Origin: Citrobacter werkmanii NBRC 105721
GTDB taxonomy: Bacteria > Pseudomonadota > Gammaproteobacteria > Enterobacterales > Enterobacteriaceae
DNA length: 64,000 nt
NCBI GenBank assembly: GCA_000759755.1
Contig: BBMW01000005.1
Location: 124,001-188,000, forward strand
Reading direction: 5' to 3'
Each line of letters starts with the position of its first letter. Position 1 is the stretch's first letter. The notes below the pieces were generated by a model, which was not told the DNA's origin, searched no databases, and saw only the letters and a program-made list of their open reading frames with translations. The translations under genes and the position numbers were made by a program. Shown here in pieces: positions 18,438 to 27,930 of this stretch.

Positions 18438-19703
18438 ATGTTTGCCCTGGTGGATGTTAATTCGTTTTATGCCAGCTGTGAGATGGCATTCAGGCCCGAT
18501 CTGAAAGGCAAACCGGTTGTCGTTCTTTCCAATAACGACGGTTGTGTTATCGCCTGTAGCGCGAAGGCTCGGGCGCTTGGCGTGACAATGGGTGCTCCGT
18601 ACTTCAAACAGAAAGATCTGTTCCGGCGCTACGGCGTGGTGTGTTTTAGTTCCAACTATGAACTGTATGCGGATATGAGCGGCCGGGTCATGTCTATCCT
18701 GGAAGACCTCTCTCCACATGTGGAAAGGTACAGTATTGATGAGGCCTTCTGCGATTTGACGGGAGTAAGAAACTGTAGGGATCTGACGGATTTTGGTCTC
18801 GAAATAAGGGCCACAATTCTACAGAAAACACGACTTCAGGTTGGCGTTGGCATCGCCCAGACCAAAACGCTGGCAAAGCTCGCGAATTACGCCGCCAAAA
18901 GATGGCCGCAACAGACTCGAGGAGTGGTGGATTTATCAAATATTGACCACCAGCGTAAGCTGATGGCCGCACTCCCTGTTGGTGAAGTGTGGGGCGTGGG
19001 CCGCCGTATCAGTAAAAAACTGGACGCGATGGGGATTAAAACCGTCCGTGACCTGGCTGATACCGACATTCGTTTTATTCGCAAACACTTCAACGTTGTT
19101 CTTGAAAGAACCGTACGGGAATTGCGCGGTGAGTCGTGCCTGGCGTTGGAAGAGTTTGCGCCGGTTAAACAGGAAATCGTCTGCTCACGATCGTTTGGTG
19201 AAAAACTCACGGACTATAACGCGATGCGTGAAGCAATTTGCACCTATGCCTCACGTGCGGCGGAAAAGCTGCGCGGTGAGCATCAGTTCTGTCGATTTAT
19301 CTCTGTGTTTATCAAAACCAGTCCATTTGCCCTAAAGGACCCTTATTACGCTAACAGCGCGTCGGTAAAACTGCTGATCCCGACCCAGGACACACGGGAA
19401 ATTATGAGTGCGGCAACGCGCAGCCTGGACGCTATCTGGCGAGAGGGGCAACATTATCAAAAAGCGGGTGTGATGTTGGGCGATTTTTTTAGTTCTGGCG
19501 TGGCACAACTGAATCTGTTTGATGGCAACGCCCCCCGGCACGGCAGTGCGGAACTGATGAGGGTGATTGATCGGCTGAATAAAAAGGGGCGCGGGACAAT
19601 CTGGTTTGCCGGACAGGGGATTGAGCAGTCGTGGCAAATGAAACGAGAAATGCTCTCACCTCGCTATACGACGCGTTTTACTGATTTACTGCGCGTGAGG
19701 TGA
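18438..19703 (+). CDS. umuC: UmuC, catalytic subunit of error-prone DNA polymerase V (Y family)
   Basis: A 421-residue Y-family polymerase. The catalytic palm is intact: ALVDVNSFYASCE near residues 3-15 (first metal aspartate), SNNDGCVIA near 32-40 and YSIDEAFCDLTG near 98-109 (SxDE carboxylates). Helix-hairpin-helix region GVGIAQTKTLAKLAN near 138-152 and the beta-clamp binding QLNLFD near 355-360 are conserved. It performs translesion synthesis with UmuD'2 and a RecA-ATP monomer. Transcribed with umuD from the LexA-controlled promoter. No inactivating change is visible. Phage-like remnants start directly downstream. Confidence 0.94.
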   Translation: MFALVDVNSFYASCEMAFRPDLKGKPVVVLSNNDGCVIACSAKARALGVTMGAPYFKQKDLFRRYGVVCFSSNYELYADMSGRVMSILEDLSPHVERYSIDEAFCDLTGVRNCRDLTDFGLEIRATILQKTRLQVGVGIAQTKTLAKLANYAAKRWPQQTRGVVDLSNIDHQRKLMAALPVGEVWGVGRRISKKLDAMGIKTVRDLADTDIRFIRKHFNVVLERTVRELRGESCLALEEFAPVKQEIVCSRSFGEKLTDYNAMREAICTYASRAAEKLRGEHQFCRFISVFIKTSPFALKDPYYANSASVKLLIPTQDTREIMSAATRSLDAIWREGQHYQKAGVMLGDFFSSGVAQLNLFDGNAPRHGSAELMRVIDRLNKKGRGTIWFAGQGIEQSWQMKREMLSPRYTTRFTDLLRVR

Positions 19704-19818
19704 GTATTAATACCGGTTGATTCAAATCTTAATGTATCGATGACGGGTAGTAAAGATAAAGAGCTGGTGGTCGTTCCGGGGGCTAACCGAACTGGAGGCG
19801 AGAAGTATTTCGCTAATT

Positions 19819-20061
19819 ATGCCACCCAGAAAAACACTCGACGATTATATCAACAATGAATTCGACCCATCTGACTTGGCTGCAATTTATAACGTGTGTC
19901 GCCTGAAGTGTGAGGTGAAATTTAAGAACGCTTGCCAAGCCTCTGGTATAGCCATTAAGGGGGGAGTGATGTTACAGCAAACCATTTTGGACGTGTGTTG
20001 CGGCCCCCGCATGTTCTGGTTTAACAAACTGGACACCCGCGCCGTGTTCGCAGATACATAG
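19819..20061 (+). pseudogene. phage-derived fragment ending in a truncated DNA methyltransferase N-terminus
   Basis: An 80-residue frame. Its last 30 residues (from Met at 19969) read LQQTILDVCCGPRMFWF and then NKLDTRAVFADT, which resembles the first strand and motif I region of small phage DNA methyltransferases; the frame stops right after, so the catalytic part is missing. The first 50 residues (KTLDDYINNEFDPSDLAAIYNV and onward) are unrelated and may be a fused remnant of another small gene. A different frame across 19764-19859 (VVVPGANRTGGEKYF) also looks like a phage gene end. Read as decayed prophage DNA; the methyltransferase link is from family memory and moderate in certainty. Confidence 0.55.
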
Positions 20062-20070
20062 CACAATAAA

Positions 20071-20094
20071 AAAGCAGGATAATAATCCTGCTTT
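20071..20094 (-). terminator. intrinsic terminator for the minus-strand small membrane gene
   Basis: Perfect 10-base arms AAAGCAGGAT (20071-20080) and ATCCTGCTTT (20085-20094) with a 4-base loop. On the minus strand the hairpin runs into TTTTTTATTG, a good T-tract. Confidence 0.8.
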
Positions 20095-20111
20095 GATCTG
20101 TGGTTTCTTAG

Positions 20112-20306
20112 TTATTTTCCAGACAGTTTTCTCCAGATACTCTGGCTAATGCCAAAAGCAACAGCTAAGAAAACAAGACCAGACCAACGCTCTATCCCTT
20201 GCGCCATCACCAGCATAGCAACTCCGATACATCCAAGAGGAATAGCAGTGATAACAAAAAGAATAATACCCCAAAAAAATTGGCCTGCAGTGGGCTCTTG
20301 AGACAT
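20112..20306 (-). CDS. small two-helix membrane protein in the phage-remnant segment
   Basis: A 64-residue protein with a short polar start (MSQEPTAGQ), two predicted membrane helices (about 10-35 and 42-58) and a basic end (WRKLSGK). AAAGG precedes the ATG on the minus strand and a strong terminator follows, so it looks like a complete expressed unit rather than a shadow. I do not recognise the family; its place among phage debris suggests a prophage-carried accessory (moron) gene. Codon use is more AT-rich than in the flanking core genes. Confidence 0.6.
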   Translation of the reverse strand: MSQEPTAGQFFWGIILFVITAIPLGCIGVAMLVMAQGIERWSGLVFLAVAFGISQSIWRKLSGK

Positions 20307-20582
20307 GACAACACCTTTAATGAAGGAAACCGTTAACTAACGCGCGATTTTTTATGGTTATTATATAGTTCCATGTAGCACTGAGGCTTCTGTGTTTGCT
20401 GTACCTTCCCTGGGCGTGTCTGCTAATTTTACAAAAGTAACTAGTTGTTTCAACTCCTATTTATGGTGGGTGTTATGCTTCCCACGTTTGTCTGCTAAGT
20501 CGCGATTAACCAACCTCTACTCCTGAGTGGGGGTAAATCACGCTGGCGGTTTGAGTGTACAACAGCAAACGATCTGGTTGTT

Positions 20583-20807
20583 GTGGCCGACGGCGTGGAA
20601 TACCTACTAACTTTCACGGTAAACGGCAAAAAACCTGACGCCAACGGGAATGTTACTATCAGCACCGGCACAACTGCTGCTGTAACAGACGTTCGTTTGG
20701 GGACGGTGATTTCGACTAACCTCATTTTTAGGAATCCGGGGCGCAGATTTTGGGGGCATAGAAAAGACTGCATATGTCCGCATATGGCTGATAGCGACTT
20801 AACATAA
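20583..20807 (+). pseudogene. remnant of a phage tail-fibre-like gene
   Basis: A 74-residue frame containing FTVNGKKPDANGNVTIS, a short beta motif common in tailed-phage tail fibre proteins (VNGxxPDxNGNV), followed after about 20 residues by sequence that looks unrelated (NPGRRFWGHRKDCICPH). The frame continues upstream without a good start. It is best read as a short surviving piece of a tail fibre gene. The surrounding 20307-20857 holds no other gene I can support, and it is AT-richer than the neighbours. Confidence 0.45.
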
Positions 20808-20834
20808 GTCTATGATATTTAATAATTCTTATAT

Positions 20835-20864
20835 TTTACAAATATGTAAAAATTCTGATAGTAT
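20835..20864 (+). promoter_or_regulatory. putative frmRA promoter
   Basis: TTTACA (20835-20840) and TAGTAT (20859-20864) form -35/-10 elements with an 18-base spacer; the -10 is inside the FrmR-type operator. Confidence 0.5.
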
Positions 20865-20879
20865 ACCCCCCTATAGTAT
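20858..20879 (+). promoter_or_regulatory. FrmR operator
   Basis: A run of six C (20866-20871) is flanked by AT-rich inverted arms ATAGTATA and TATAGTAT. This is the G/C-tract plus inverted-repeat architecture known for FrmR/CsoR/RcnR-type operators, 12 bases before the frmR start, so FrmR should repress its own operon until formaldehyde reacts with it. Confidence 0.8.
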
Positions 20880-20890
20880 CTGGAGGGCGT

Positions 20891-22317
<1,427 letters not shown>

Positions 22318-22324
22318 TTCATTG

Positions 22325-22346
22325 GCCAGCGGATTTCTCCGCTGGC
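22325..22346 (+). terminator. hairpin terminator of frmRA
   Basis: GCCAGCGGA (22325-22333) and TCCGCTGGC (22338-22346) form a perfect 9-base stem with a 4-base loop, 7 bases after the frmA stop, closing a two-gene operon. Confidence 0.75.
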
Positions 22347-22407
22347 ACTTTCCTGAATTTTTTAGAATTATGTTGTGAAAGTGTGACGAATCCGACGCTT
22401 TTTACGG

Positions 22408-22434
22408 TAAGTAAACCTCACGGATTGCCGATGA
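22408..22434 (+). promoter_or_regulatory. sigma-28 (FliA) promoter of trg
   Basis: TAAGTAAA (22408-22415), an 11-base spacer, then GCCGATGA (22427-22434) match the flagellar sigma factor consensus TAAAGTTT-N11-GCCGATAA. It lies about 50 bases before the trg start. Confidence 0.8.
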
Positions 22435-22486
22435 CTATCTAACGGGCGTGTTTTCACGCATAAACCCTACAAGAGAGTCGACGGTC

Positions 22487-24175
22487 ATGGACAACACAAC
22501 ATCGATGCAGGCCCAGCATAAACTGGGTTTTTTGCATCAAATCCGACTGGTTCCGCTGTTTTCCTCCATTCTCGGTGGCATCCTTCTGTTGTTCGCCTTA
22601 AGTTCAGGGCTGGCAAGCTATTTTCTTATGCAGGCCGATCGCGATCAGCGCGATGTGACCGACGAGATTCAGGTCAGGATGGGGTTATCTAACAGCTCTA
22701 ACCACTTACGCACCGCACGTATTAACATGATCCATGCCGGCGCGGCGAGCCGCATTGCCGAAATGGATGACATGAAGGCCAATATCGCCGAGGCAGAAAA
22801 ACGGATTAAGCAATCGCAGGACGGCTTCAATGCTTATATGTCGCGTACGGTGAAAACGTCTGCTGATGAAGCATTAGACGCCGAATTAAGCGCCAGCTTC
22901 AAAGCCTATACCGACGGTTTACAGCCAATGCTGAAATACGCTAAAAACGGCATGTTTGAAGCGATTATCAACCACGAAAATGAACAGGCCAGACCGCTGG
23001 ATTCTGCCTACAACAAGGTGCTGCTGAAAGCCATTGAAATTCGCACTGCCAGGGCGAATAACCTCAGCGAGCAGGCGCACCAACGTACGCAACTTGGTAT
23101 GGCGTTTATGCTCGGTGCATTTGCCCTCGCGCTGGTGCTCACCGTGATGACGTTTATCGTTCTGCGCCGCACCGTTATTCATCCTCTGTTACGTGCAGCC
23201 CTGCGCATCGAGCAAATTTCGGCAGGCGACCTGACCATGCCGGAGGAACCGACCGGGCGCAGTGAAATTGGTCGCCTGAGTCGTCATCTGCAAACTATGC
23301 AGCATTCGCTGGTGAAAACCGTGGGCACGGTGCGCCAGGGGGCAGAGGAAATTTATCGCGGTACCAGTGAGATTTCTGCAGGGAATACCGATTTGTCCTC
23401 ACGTACGGAGCAACAGGCCGCGGCGATTGAAGAAACGGCGGCCAGTATGGAAGAGCTGACGGCTACGGTGAAGCAAAACGCTGACAACGCGCACCATGCG
23501 AGCAAGCTGGCGGAAGATGCTTCCGGCAAGGCGAGCCGTGGCGGTCAGATGGTTTCTGGCGTGGTGAAAACCATGGGCAATATCTCAGGTAGTTCGAAGA
23601 AAATCTCTGAAATCACAGCCGTTATAAACAGCATTGCTTTCCAGACGAATATCCTGGCGTTGAACGCGGCGGTAGAAGCGGCGCGGGCGGGAGAGCAGGG
23701 ACGAGGGTTTGCCGTGGTCGCCAGCGAGGTGCGCACGCTGGCGAGCCGAAGCGCTCAGGCGGCAAAAGAGATTGAGGGTTTGATTAGCGAATCGGTACGA
23801 CTCATTGACCAGGGATCCGATGAAGTGGTCGCGGCGGGTAATACCATGACGGATATTGTCGATGCGGTAAAACGCGTGACCGACATCATGTTGGAAATTG
23901 CGGCGGCCTCTGATGAGCAGAGCCGGGGCATTGTGCAGGTGAGCCAGGCGATTTCGGAGATGGATAAGGTGACGCAGCAAAACGCCTCTCTGGTTGAAGA
24001 AGCGTCGGCCGCAGCGGCATCGCTGGAAGAACAGGCCGCACGTTTAACTGAAGCCGTCGGCACATTCCGCTTGCAGGGCGCAAGTGCGATAAAGCGCGCT
24101 CCTGGTACCAAAACGTCGAGCCATTCAAGTCCGCAGGCAGCAACGGCCAGTGGTGATAACTGGGAAACGTTTTAA
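22487..24175 (+). CDS. trg: Trg, methyl-accepting chemotaxis protein for ribose and galactose, with C-terminal NWETF
   Basis: A 562-residue chemoreceptor matching E. coli Trg (546) along most of its length. TM1 is about residues 22-48, the periplasmic four-helix bundle reaches about 205, TM2 about 206-228, then a HAMP domain and the signalling hairpin with the invariant tip [20 protein letters not shown] near 415. It senses ribose- and galactose-binding proteins and controls CheA through CheW. Unlike E. coli Trg, the C-terminus ends in GDNWETF, the pentapeptide tether for CheR and CheB. ATG 22487 follows a weak site; a sigma-28 promoter lies upstream. Confidence 0.95.
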   Translation: MDNTTSMQAQHKLGFLHQIRLVPLFSSILGGILLLFALSSGLASYFLMQADRDQRDVTDEIQVRMGLSNSSNHLRTARINMIHAGAASRIAEMDDMKANIAEAEKRIKQSQDGFNAYMSRTVKTSADEALDAELSASFKAYTDGLQPMLKYAKNGMFEAIINHENEQARPLDSAYNKVLLKAIEIRTARANNLSEQAHQRTQLGMAFMLGAFALALVLTVMTFIVLRRTVIHPLLRAALRIEQISAGDLTMPEEPTGRSEIGRLSRHLQTMQHSLVKTVGTVRQGAEEIYRGTSEISAGNTDLSSRTEQQAAAIEETAASMEELTATVKQNADNAHHASKLAEDASGKASRGGQMVSGVVKTMGNISGSSKKISEITAVINSIAFQTNILALNAAVEAARAGEQGRGFAVVASEVRTLASRSAQAAKEIEGLISESVRLIDQGSDEVVAAGNTMTDIVDAVKRVTDIMLEIAAASDEQSRGIVQVSQAISEMDKVTQQNASLVEEASAAAASLEEQAARLTEAVGTFRLQGASAIKRAPGTKTSSHSSPQAATASGDNWETF

Positions 24176-24183
24176 CACGCTAT

Positions 24184-24210
24184 AAGGGACCAGATGGTCC
24201 CTTAATTTTT
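24184..24210 (+). terminator. rho-independent terminator of trg
   Basis: AAGGGACC (24184-24191) pairs with GGTCCCTT (24196-24203), followed by AATTTTT. It ends 5 bases before the ydcI stop and separates the convergent genes. Confidence 0.85.
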
Positions 24211-24214
24211 GGTA

Positions 24215-25138
24215 TCAAAACGGTATGGTTTTGCGTATCGCGCCAATGAGGATTTGTGCAGCAGAGGAAAGCTGCACGTCTACACGGGTAAGAATGCCAA
24301 TAGGTTCACCCGCCCCGTGGGTGGGAATCGGCAATGATACCAACGTCGCCTGACGTAAATCTTCCCGGACCGCGCCTGACGGCACAAACCATACATAGTC
24401 GTAGTCAACCGTCAACTGGCGGGAAAGCGATGCTGACAGCGTTTCGATGCAGCCTGGCGGCATTTTGCAACCCTGGCTTTGCAGCAGCGTCTCCGCGTGC
24501 TGACGAGGAGCCGTTCCTTTTGGTGACACCACAACGGGCCATTCCATCACCCGACTCAGCGTGATGGTTTCCTGCAACAACGGGTGGTTAGGTCGCACAA
24601 CCAGTTTGAGCGACTCAAGGAACAACAGCTCGTAATTCAGACCGACCATTAATTCCGGATCGGCCATCCGACCGATACCAAGATCGATTTCTCCCGATTT
24701 TAAACCGGCCAGAATCATGGGATTACTCATGGTGGCAACTTGCAGCGTCGTTTCCATTTGCTGCTTATGGAACGGACCGATTACCGCCGGAAGAATACCC
24801 AACGCAGCGGTGGGTAAAGCCCCAATCCGTACGACGTCAGTCTGCGACTCTTCGCGCTGGTTTAACGCCTGTCCGGCAGTATTGAGCGCGTCCAGTACTC
24901 TCACCGCGTGGGTAAGAAACTGCTCGCCGGGCAATGTTAACTGCGCGCCAAGGCGACCGCGTTCAAAGAGCCGGGTACCGGTCAACTGCTCCAGTTCATT
25001 TAGTGTTTTGGAGAGGGCCGGTTGGCTCAGATTAAGGGTTTCAGCCGCGCGCCCCAGCGTTCCCTGTTGTGCAACGGCGACAAAAGTATGCAGGTGGCGC
25101 AAGCGAATGCGCTGATTGAACAGAACATTTTTTTCCAT
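24215..25138 (-). CDS. ydcI: YdcI, LysR-family transcriptional regulator
   Basis: A 307-residue LysR regulator equal in length to E. coli YdcI. The N-terminal winged helix-turn-helix (LRHLHTFVAVAQQGTLGRAAETLNLSQ region, about residues 13-40) is followed by the linker helix and a periplasmic-binding-protein-like effector domain (about 90-300). Start set at the ATG giving MEKNVLF, as in E. coli; an upstream in-frame start would add 30 non-conserved residues. In E. coli and Salmonella YdcI affects acid stress and pH homeostasis genes. Divergent from the pyrophosphatase gene, with TGATAA/TTATCA repeats near 25170-25230 that could be its own operator. Confidence 0.95.
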   Translation of the reverse strand: MEKNVLFNQRIRLRHLHTFVAVAQQGTLGRAAETLNLSQPALSKTLNELEQLTGTRLFERGRLGAQLTLPGEQFLTHAVRVLDALNTAGQALNQREESQTDVVRIGALPTAALGILPAVIGPFHKQQMETTLQVATMSNPMILAGLKSGEIDLGIGRMADPELMVGLNYELLFLESLKLVVRPNHPLLQETITLSRVMEWPVVVSPKGTAPRQHAETLLQSQGCKMPPGCIETLSASLSRQLTVDYDYVWFVPSGAVREDLRQATLVSLPIPTHGAGEPIGILTRVDVQLSSAAQILIGAIRKTIPF

Positions 25139-25369
25139 AAGCGATGTTAAAAACAGAGCCGTATCGGTGACAAGTGAAGTTGTTTGTTTTTGATAACTTG
25201 ATAGCAAAATATTATTAACATTTATCATGTTTTACTTACAACTTATTTATTTTGCTTATGTTTTGTACAGTCAGGCTGAGTGGTGGGATCATGGAAGGGA
25301 ATGTATCCGGTCGTTATACTTTGAATATTGTTTGCTTTTGCACCCTTTATCTTTACAAGGCACTGATTA

Positions 25370-26272
25370 ATGATACATGTAGTAGGACACCTTAATCCCG
25401 ATAGCGATGCCATTTGCACTGCCGCAATGACGGCGCGTTGGCTTACCTTACGCGGTCAGCAGGCAACGGCATGGCGTCTGGGGGAAGCTAACCGCGAAAC
25501 GCAATTTATCTTTGCGCAAGCGGGGCTGACACTGCCTGAACGACTGACGTTTGAATTGACCGATCGTGACGTCTGGTTGGTTGATTTCACCGAACCTGCC
25601 CAGGGACCGCAATCGCTGGCAGACTGTAACGTCGTGGGGATTATCGATCATCACCGACTTGGGGGATTAGTCACCCGTCTGCCGCCAAAAGTGTGGGTGA
25701 AGCCTGTCGGCAGTAGCGCAACGCTGTTATGGCAACTGATGTCGGAAGATGAGCGTAGCCAGTTATCTCCTGCGGAGGCCGTTTTGCTGCTGGGTGCCGT
25801 GTTGAGTGACACTGTCACGCTTCGTTCACCCACGACCACCGCCGACGATCGCCTGGCGGTCGATGCGCTGACTCAAAAGGCTGGTGTAGACCTTGATGCC
25901 TTCAGCCGTGACCTGCTGTCTGCCAAAACGAGCGTGGAAGGAATGAGTGCCCGCGAACTCCTGCAGAAAGACATTAAAACCTTCACTATCCATGGGCATC
26001 AGGTCTGTGTGGCGCAACTTGAACTGTATGCACTGCAACAGGTTGATACAGTGCTGGATGAATTACGCCAGGAAATGGCGCGCTATGCGCAGGAAAAAAA
26101 TGCCGCGCTGGTTGTGCTCATGCTCACCGATATTAATCTGGGCGACACCAGTCTGTGGTTTGCCGGTTCTGAGCTTTCTGACATCCCGCAGCCCTGCAAA
26201 GTGGAAGGTATGCTCAGCCGTAAAAAACAGATGCTCCCCTGGCTGGAAAGTCATTTAAAACCACGCCAGTAG
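25370..26272 (+). CDS. ppaC: manganese-dependent (family II, DHH-type) inorganic pyrophosphatase
   Basis: A 300-residue DHH/DHHA2 protein. Metal ligands are recognisable: H7, D11 and D13 in VGHLNPDSDA, an aspartate in WLVDFTEP near 72, the DHH motif IIDHHRL near 93, and SDTVTLRSPTTT near 145. The DHHA2 domain ends with SRKKQMLPWL, the substrate-grip motif. The family hydrolyses pyrophosphate with Mn or Co. The usual DHNE motif reads DFTE here, which may change metal or substrate preference. E. coli K-12 uses the unrelated family I enzyme Ppa and lacks this gene at the locus. TATACT at 25315-25320 is a likely -10. Symbol given by family. Confidence 0.85.
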   Translation: MIHVVGHLNPDSDAICTAAMTARWLTLRGQQATAWRLGEANRETQFIFAQAGLTLPERLTFELTDRDVWLVDFTEPAQGPQSLADCNVVGIIDHHRLGGLVTRLPPKVWVKPVGSSATLLWQLMSEDERSQLSPAEAVLLLGAVLSDTVTLRSPTTTADDRLAVDALTQKAGVDLDAFSRDLLSAKTSVEGMSARELLQKDIKTFTIHGHQVCVAQLELYALQQVDTVLDELRQEMARYAQEKNAALVVLMLTDINLGDTSLWFAGSELSDIPQPCKVEGMLSRKKQMLPWLESHLKPRQ

Positions 26273-26294
26273 GTTCTGTTCGCCGTCTGTATAG

Positions 26295-26339
26295 GGTGGG
26301 AAATTTACGCGGGGTCACACTTTGTAAATTCTTCCCACC
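26295..26339. repeat. long imperfect palindrome between ppaC and ydcJ
   Basis: GGTGGGAA (26295-26302) and ATTTAC (26303-26308) are mirrored by GTAAAT (26324-26329) and TTCCCACC (26332-26339), with a 2-base bulge and a 15-base loop. It starts 23 bases after the ppaC stop. It could be a 3'-end hairpin of ppaC or a regulator site for ydcJ; no T-run follows. Confidence 0.7.
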
Positions 26340-26393
26340 GGACTTTGCAGCGTTCTCTACACTCCAGGTAATATTCACTGGAGGCATGACATT

Positions 26394-27737
26394 ATGGCGA
26401 ACACCATCACGGCAGATGAGATTCGGGAACAATTTTCGCAGGCAATGTCAGCAATGTACCAGCAGGAAGTCCCGCAGTATGGCACGTTGCTGGAACTTGT
26501 CGCTGATGTGAATCTGGCGGTACTGGAAAATAACCCGACGTTGCATGAAAAACTGGCTAATGCGGATGAACTGGCCCGGCTAAACGTTGAGCGCCACGGA
26601 GCCATCCGGGTGGGTACTGCGCAGGAACTTTCTACGCTGCGCCGGATGTTTGCCATTATGGGCATGTATCCGGTGAGTTATTATGACCTCTCTCAGGCCG
26701 GCGTCCCTGTACATTCCACGGCTTTTCGGCCCATCGACGATGCATCGCTTTCGCGCAACCCGTTTCGGGTATTCACATCGTTATTACGGCTCGAATTAAT
26801 CGAGAACGTAGCGCTGCGGCAAAAGGCTTCGGAGATCCTCGCGAAACGCGACATTTTCACTCGTCGTTGTCATGAACTGCTGGATGAGTTTGATGCGCAG
26901 GGCAGTTTTACGCCTGAGCAGGCGCAGGAGTTTGTCCATGAAGCACTGGAAACTTTCCGCTGGCATCAGCACGCCACGGTAGATGAAGCGACCTATCACG
27001 CATTACACAATGAACACCGGTTGATTGCCGATGTGGTGTGTTTCCCTGGTTGTCACATCAACCATCTGACGCCGCGCACGCTGGATATTGACCGGGTACA
27101 GTCCATGATGCCGGAATGCGGCATAGAGCCGAAAATATTGATTGAAGGGCCGCCGCGCCGCGAGGTGCCGATTTTATTACGTCAGACCAGTTTCAAAGCG
27201 CTGGAAGAACCGGTGCTGTTTGCCGGTGAAATGCGCGGTACTCACACGGCGCGTTTTGGTGAGATTGAACAGCGCGGCGTAGCGCTCACGCCGAAAGGCA
27301 GAGCCTTGTATGACGAACTGCTGAATAAAGCGGGAACGGGAAAAGATAATCTGACGCATCAGTTACATCTTCAGGAGGTTTTCAAGGCGTTCCCGGACAG
27401 TGAGTTTCTGCTGCGCCAGCAGGGACTTGCCTGGTTTCGTTATCGACTGACGCCATCAGGCGAAGCGCATCGCCAGGCCATTCGCCCGGATGACGATCCG
27501 CAACCGCTTATTGAGCGGGGCTGGCTGGTTGCTCAACCTATCACCTACGAAGATTTCTTACCGGTGAGCGCTGCGGGGATTTTCCAGTCAAATCTGGGTA
27601 ATGAAACTCAGGCTCGCAGCCACGGGAATTCCAGCCGCGACGCGTTTGAACAGGCACTGGGGTGCACGGTATATGACGAGTTTATGCTGTATCAGGAGGC
27701 GGAGGAGAGAAGTAAACGGCGGTGTGGTTTACTTTAA
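26394..27737 (+). CDS. ydcJ: YdcJ, HglS-family (DUF1338) 2-oxoadipate dioxygenase/decarboxylase-like protein
   Basis: A 447-residue protein, the same length as E. coli YdcJ. The DUF1338/HglS family members are Fe(II)-dependent enzymes converting 2-oxoadipate to D-2-hydroxyglutarate; the conserved blocks ERHGAIRVGTA near 66-76, GCHINHLTPR near 217-226 and LIEGPPRREVPILLRQTSFKA near 245 contain the histidines, glutamate and arginines expected for metal and substrate binding. Activity of YdcJ itself is not established to my knowledge, so the assignment is by family. CACTGGAGG upstream gives a good ribosome binding site. Monocistronic, behind a large palindrome. Confidence 0.93.
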   Translation: MANTITADEIREQFSQAMSAMYQQEVPQYGTLLELVADVNLAVLENNPTLHEKLANADELARLNVERHGAIRVGTAQELSTLRRMFAIMGMYPVSYYDLSQAGVPVHSTAFRPIDDASLSRNPFRVFTSLLRLELIENVALRQKASEILAKRDIFTRRCHELLDEFDAQGSFTPEQAQEFVHEALETFRWHQHATVDEATYHALHNEHRLIADVVCFPGCHINHLTPRTLDIDRVQSMMPECGIEPKILIEGPPRREVPILLRQTSFKALEEPVLFAGEMRGTHTARFGEIEQRGVALTPKGRALYDELLNKAGTGKDNLTHQLHLQEVFKAFPDSEFLLRQQGLAWFRYRLTPSGEAHRQAIRPDDDPQPLIERGWLVAQPITYEDFLPVSAAGIFQSNLGNETQARSHGNSSRDAFEQALGCTVYDEFMLYQEAEERSKRRCGLL

Positions 27738-27930
27738 CGGAATTTACACGGGATTCGGTCTGTTCCCATCGACATAAAATATTTTCGATTTTGTACAGAT
27801 AATCGGCGAACAACAATTGGATTATTAATGAATTTTGTCTAGAGTGAGCGGTCAGAAATGTGCACTCTCTTGCCGCAGATTTTGACCGGCGCGGGACCAT
27901 TTACACGACCAGAAGGACTCACTTTCAGGC

